A stretch of 64,000 bases of DNA from Lottia gigantea. Taxonomy: Eukaryota > Mollusca > Gastropoda > Lottiidae. Position 1 is the stretch's first letter; each line of letters starts with the position of its first letter. This document shows, one piece after another, positions 61,472 through 64,000 of the stretch. The notes below the pieces were generated by a model that did no database searches, was not told where the DNA came from, and saw nothing but the letters and a program-made list of their open reading frames with translations. The stretch is taken from positions 6,269,715 through 6,333,714 of the forward strand of contig NW_008708400.1 of assembly GCF_000327385.1 (NCBI RefSeq), written 5' to 3'. Both the position numbers and the translations under genes were made by a program.

Positions 61472-64000
61472 GTAAGTTTCTTTTCCTTCATAACGTGTTT
61501 ATCTTTTAAAATGTTTATATTGACGGAATAGATTAAGAGATTAAAGTTAATCTGCTTTGTGGGAATTATAAAGGTCTATATATAATTGATGATGTAACTA
61601 TCTCATGTTAATCCATCTAAAAATGTAGCAGAAGAAGGCTATTTTTGTATAATACTGATTACCAATGTAAATAAATACCAAAGGTGCCTTTCTGTAATGT
61701 TTGGATACTTTAAAACTTAGGTGTATTTCCTCTGGTTAATGAGCACAGATTCTTCATTTACTTAGCCTTCCAAAATGGGAGTGTAATTAAGCGCAAGGGT
61801 TCATTGTTAGCTCGTTCGGAGAAGATACATTACTAATTGACAAAAACTATAGAAAACTATAAATATTCTGAAATGGGGACAATGAACGGGGGCAATATTT
61901 CCAATACCTAAAGCAAACATCTCTCTGCAGAGTTTCCGTTTCTATAGATCATTGGGTAGAAGGGATGGACGAGTAGGAGCCACAGAATTACCAAGGAGGT
62001 GTTTGGGGTGTGGGGCGCATAAGTATCAAGGGGGCTCAAATTTTTCCCCATGTAAAAGAAAATTTAAAAGTTGTTGGCCAAAGTCGGACCAGTTGCAACT
62101 CTGCCCCAACACATCCCATCACCCATCTATTTGCTCGGAACAAGAGGTGACATGATATTTCATTTGTCCTGCTTATTTTAGACTTGTTACGTTTTTAGAT
62201 TAGACTTTTGTCTAACCTCTAATCAGAAATGAAATGGAGTTTTACGTCCTAATTTTTTTCAATGTGGCAATTTTAACACTGCACTCTCTTTGTCTAATTC
62301 AAGTTTCTCAGCAGTCTAGTTAATGAATGATAAGCACATCACTTAAACTATTAACATCAAAGAGATAAGTTGAATTATTATATTTAGAGTGACAAGAACA
62401 GCAGGTAGTTGTAAGTTCCACAGTGTATTGTATTATACCTCACAACAAGGCTAATATTGTCTCTAAAATTTAAAATTCAACATTGGTGTGAGAAAATGAA
62501 ATGATAAGAATGAGCTCATTAGAAAGACAAAGAGTTTCGTGTCATGAAGAAAGACTTAATTCCTTGTGCAATACTTTCAAGACTTAAATCCAAACCAGTA
62601 GGTTTTGTCATCATAAATTTGCCTGAAAGTTTCAAAATATAGTCCATACATGAACTGTTGAACCAGACATGCTATTATTTGGGTCACTTTGTAGGTATGT
62701 ACACCTGAAGGGTTCCCAGAGTTAGATATGATGTGAGTCAGTGCAGCTACACTACCGAAATGCCTTATCACCATATCTCAGTCCTTGTTTGAAGATCAGG
62801 GCCAAGAACTGACGTACAAATGACACATGTAACGTAGCAAGGTATTACTTCGCTTTAAGTAAATCCATACCGATGCCTACTTATATCAAGATTTTGAATT
62901 TGTTTTAGACTTGTCATCAGAGATCTTGACAGTGTGTGCTGACTCTGGTTTTTTCTTTTCAACATTTGACAAAAATAACAGGTTTGAGGTGGTAACACCT
63001 TACATAACGAAGTAGAAATAAGTGATATTTCTACTAAATACCAATCAAATATGGTACGCTTCATGGACACATACTGTTTTATATGGGAAAGTTTCTCCAG
63101 CGATAACATCGAACAAACTACAGGGAGACAAATTTTACCAGGATAGAGCTCACTCTTAATCGATGTCCAGTTTGTAAAGCAACTGATATTTTACCACGAT
63201 AGCCAATAGACTAGGATCGTTGACAAAGAGAAACTGCCTCGATCTAGACAGGGATCGACCACGAGTTATAACTTGAAGACAGTACCCCTTTAAGCGAGAA
63301 ATTAACTGTATGTATATTTGAACATGTCTGGAAGATTTTTTTATGCCTTGATCTAGACCGAAATTAGCCTCAAGATGTGTGTGAATAATTATAAGACAGT
63401 ATACCTTTAAAACGAGAAATTAACTGTATGTATATTTGAACATGTCTGAAAGTATTTTAATGACTTTATTATATTCTAAGATGAATAAATTAGTAATAAA
63501 GTTATCTAACTACCGACATCTTTTACAATCTTTAATTATCATATCATACTCTATAACACACTCATAAATATTATTATCTTTTTCTAAATGCACCGTAAAG
63601 GGTTGCACGACTTCATTCATATCAAAATGCATTATGAAATCTCTTTAGTAGTCGTTATGATATATACAACGTGCGTATATAACGTTAATTAGAAGGGACG
63701 GAAAATAAATAACGTTCTATTTAAAGGGATATGACCTTCTAATTATTTCCTACAATTTATTGAAAAGTGAACGGCGACATAAGATCTAAGTGCTAAGCGG
63801 TAATGAGAAATGAAATAAAGGTGTCACCGATAAATAAAATAGAATAATTAGGTGGATATGTGGATACAATTGACAATTTTGTTGTGTGGCATACACAGTT
63901 GCGGCGCCAGTTGGGGTACTTGGGGGTGGGATGCATATGCCCCCATAGAAAAATGGTTTGCACCCCCACTTTATATTTAATAAATATACATTATGATTTT
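61472..64000 (+). other. SLC6 intron 1 (to window edge)
   Basis: I found no second transporter exon (expected to open with residues like AFLxPY). The stretch holds a 118-bp tandem duplication (63273-63456) and, at the very end (63896-63975), a GC-richer block with 'ggcgccagttggggtacttg' and C-runs that looks like part of a dispersed repeat. The open frame at 61952-62155 lacks a supported start and splice sites. Confidence 0.5.
63273..63456. repeat. 118-bp tandem duplication, two copies
   Basis: The block 'attaactgtatgtatatttg' plus 'aacatgtctg' occurs at 63301 and 63419, with surrounding 'gacagta-ccctttaa-gcgagaaa' also repeated. The second copy is partial. Confidence 0.75.

Noticed and set aside
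61952-62155. 67-codon open frame in the SLC6 intron as a second exon
   Set aside because: Composition and sequence do not fit the expected second transporter exon, and no paired splice sites flank it.

Overview
The window is AT-rich, intron-bearing animal DNA, most likely from a lophotrochozoan and probably a mollusc. That placement is inferred from compact multi-exon genes, an intronless peptide-type GPCR, tRNA-headed SINEs and many minisatellites; no sequence was compared with a database. Four host genes are firmly supported. They are a rhodopsin-class GPCR on + (18171-19550), a USP32-type deubiquitinase on - (23 coding exons, 51958 down to 35819), an intronless DMTF1-like Myb factor on + (52288-54342), and the first coding exon of a monoamine (serotonin-type) SLC6 transporter on + (60892-61471).

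Layout. Positions 1-18100 hold no confident gene but carry five tandem arrays: 51-bp units (421-810), two blocks of 60-bp dimers (10484-11592), 72-bp units (15623-16118) and 26-bp units (16795-17250). The GPCR follows, with a probable 5'UTR splice acceptor just upstream. From 19551 to 35800 there are mobile-element relics, two fold-back elements (30933-31174 and 31766-32092), a 1.3-kb array of 37-38-bp units and a GT-rich satellite. USP32 fills 35.8-52.0 kb. USP32 and DMTF1 are head to head across 329 bp that contain a perfect TCTCGCGAGA palindrome and a YY1-like site, so they probably share a bidirectional promoter. From 54.4 to 60.9 kb is intergenic sequence with a decayed 21-bp satellite and another fold-back element. 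The SLC6 gene then opens and runs off the right edge.

USP32 is read to codon 999, where exon 23 ends in a good splice donor. The rest of the catalytic domain, including the His box, was not found in the 35.8 kb to the left. Either this is a very long intron with the GPCR nested in it on the other strand, or the remaining exons lie beyond the window.

The most unusual structure is in the USP32 intron after the catalytic-Cys exon. A nine-copy 47-bp array there duplicates the real splice donor eight more times, and every distal copy would add an immediate stop codon if used. Other points of note are an internal duplication in the long cytosolic tail of the transporter, the loss of introns from the DMTF1 homologue, and two families of fold-back elements with several copies each. 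No LTR element, capsid gene, CRISPR array or free-standing tRNA/rRNA gene was recognised.
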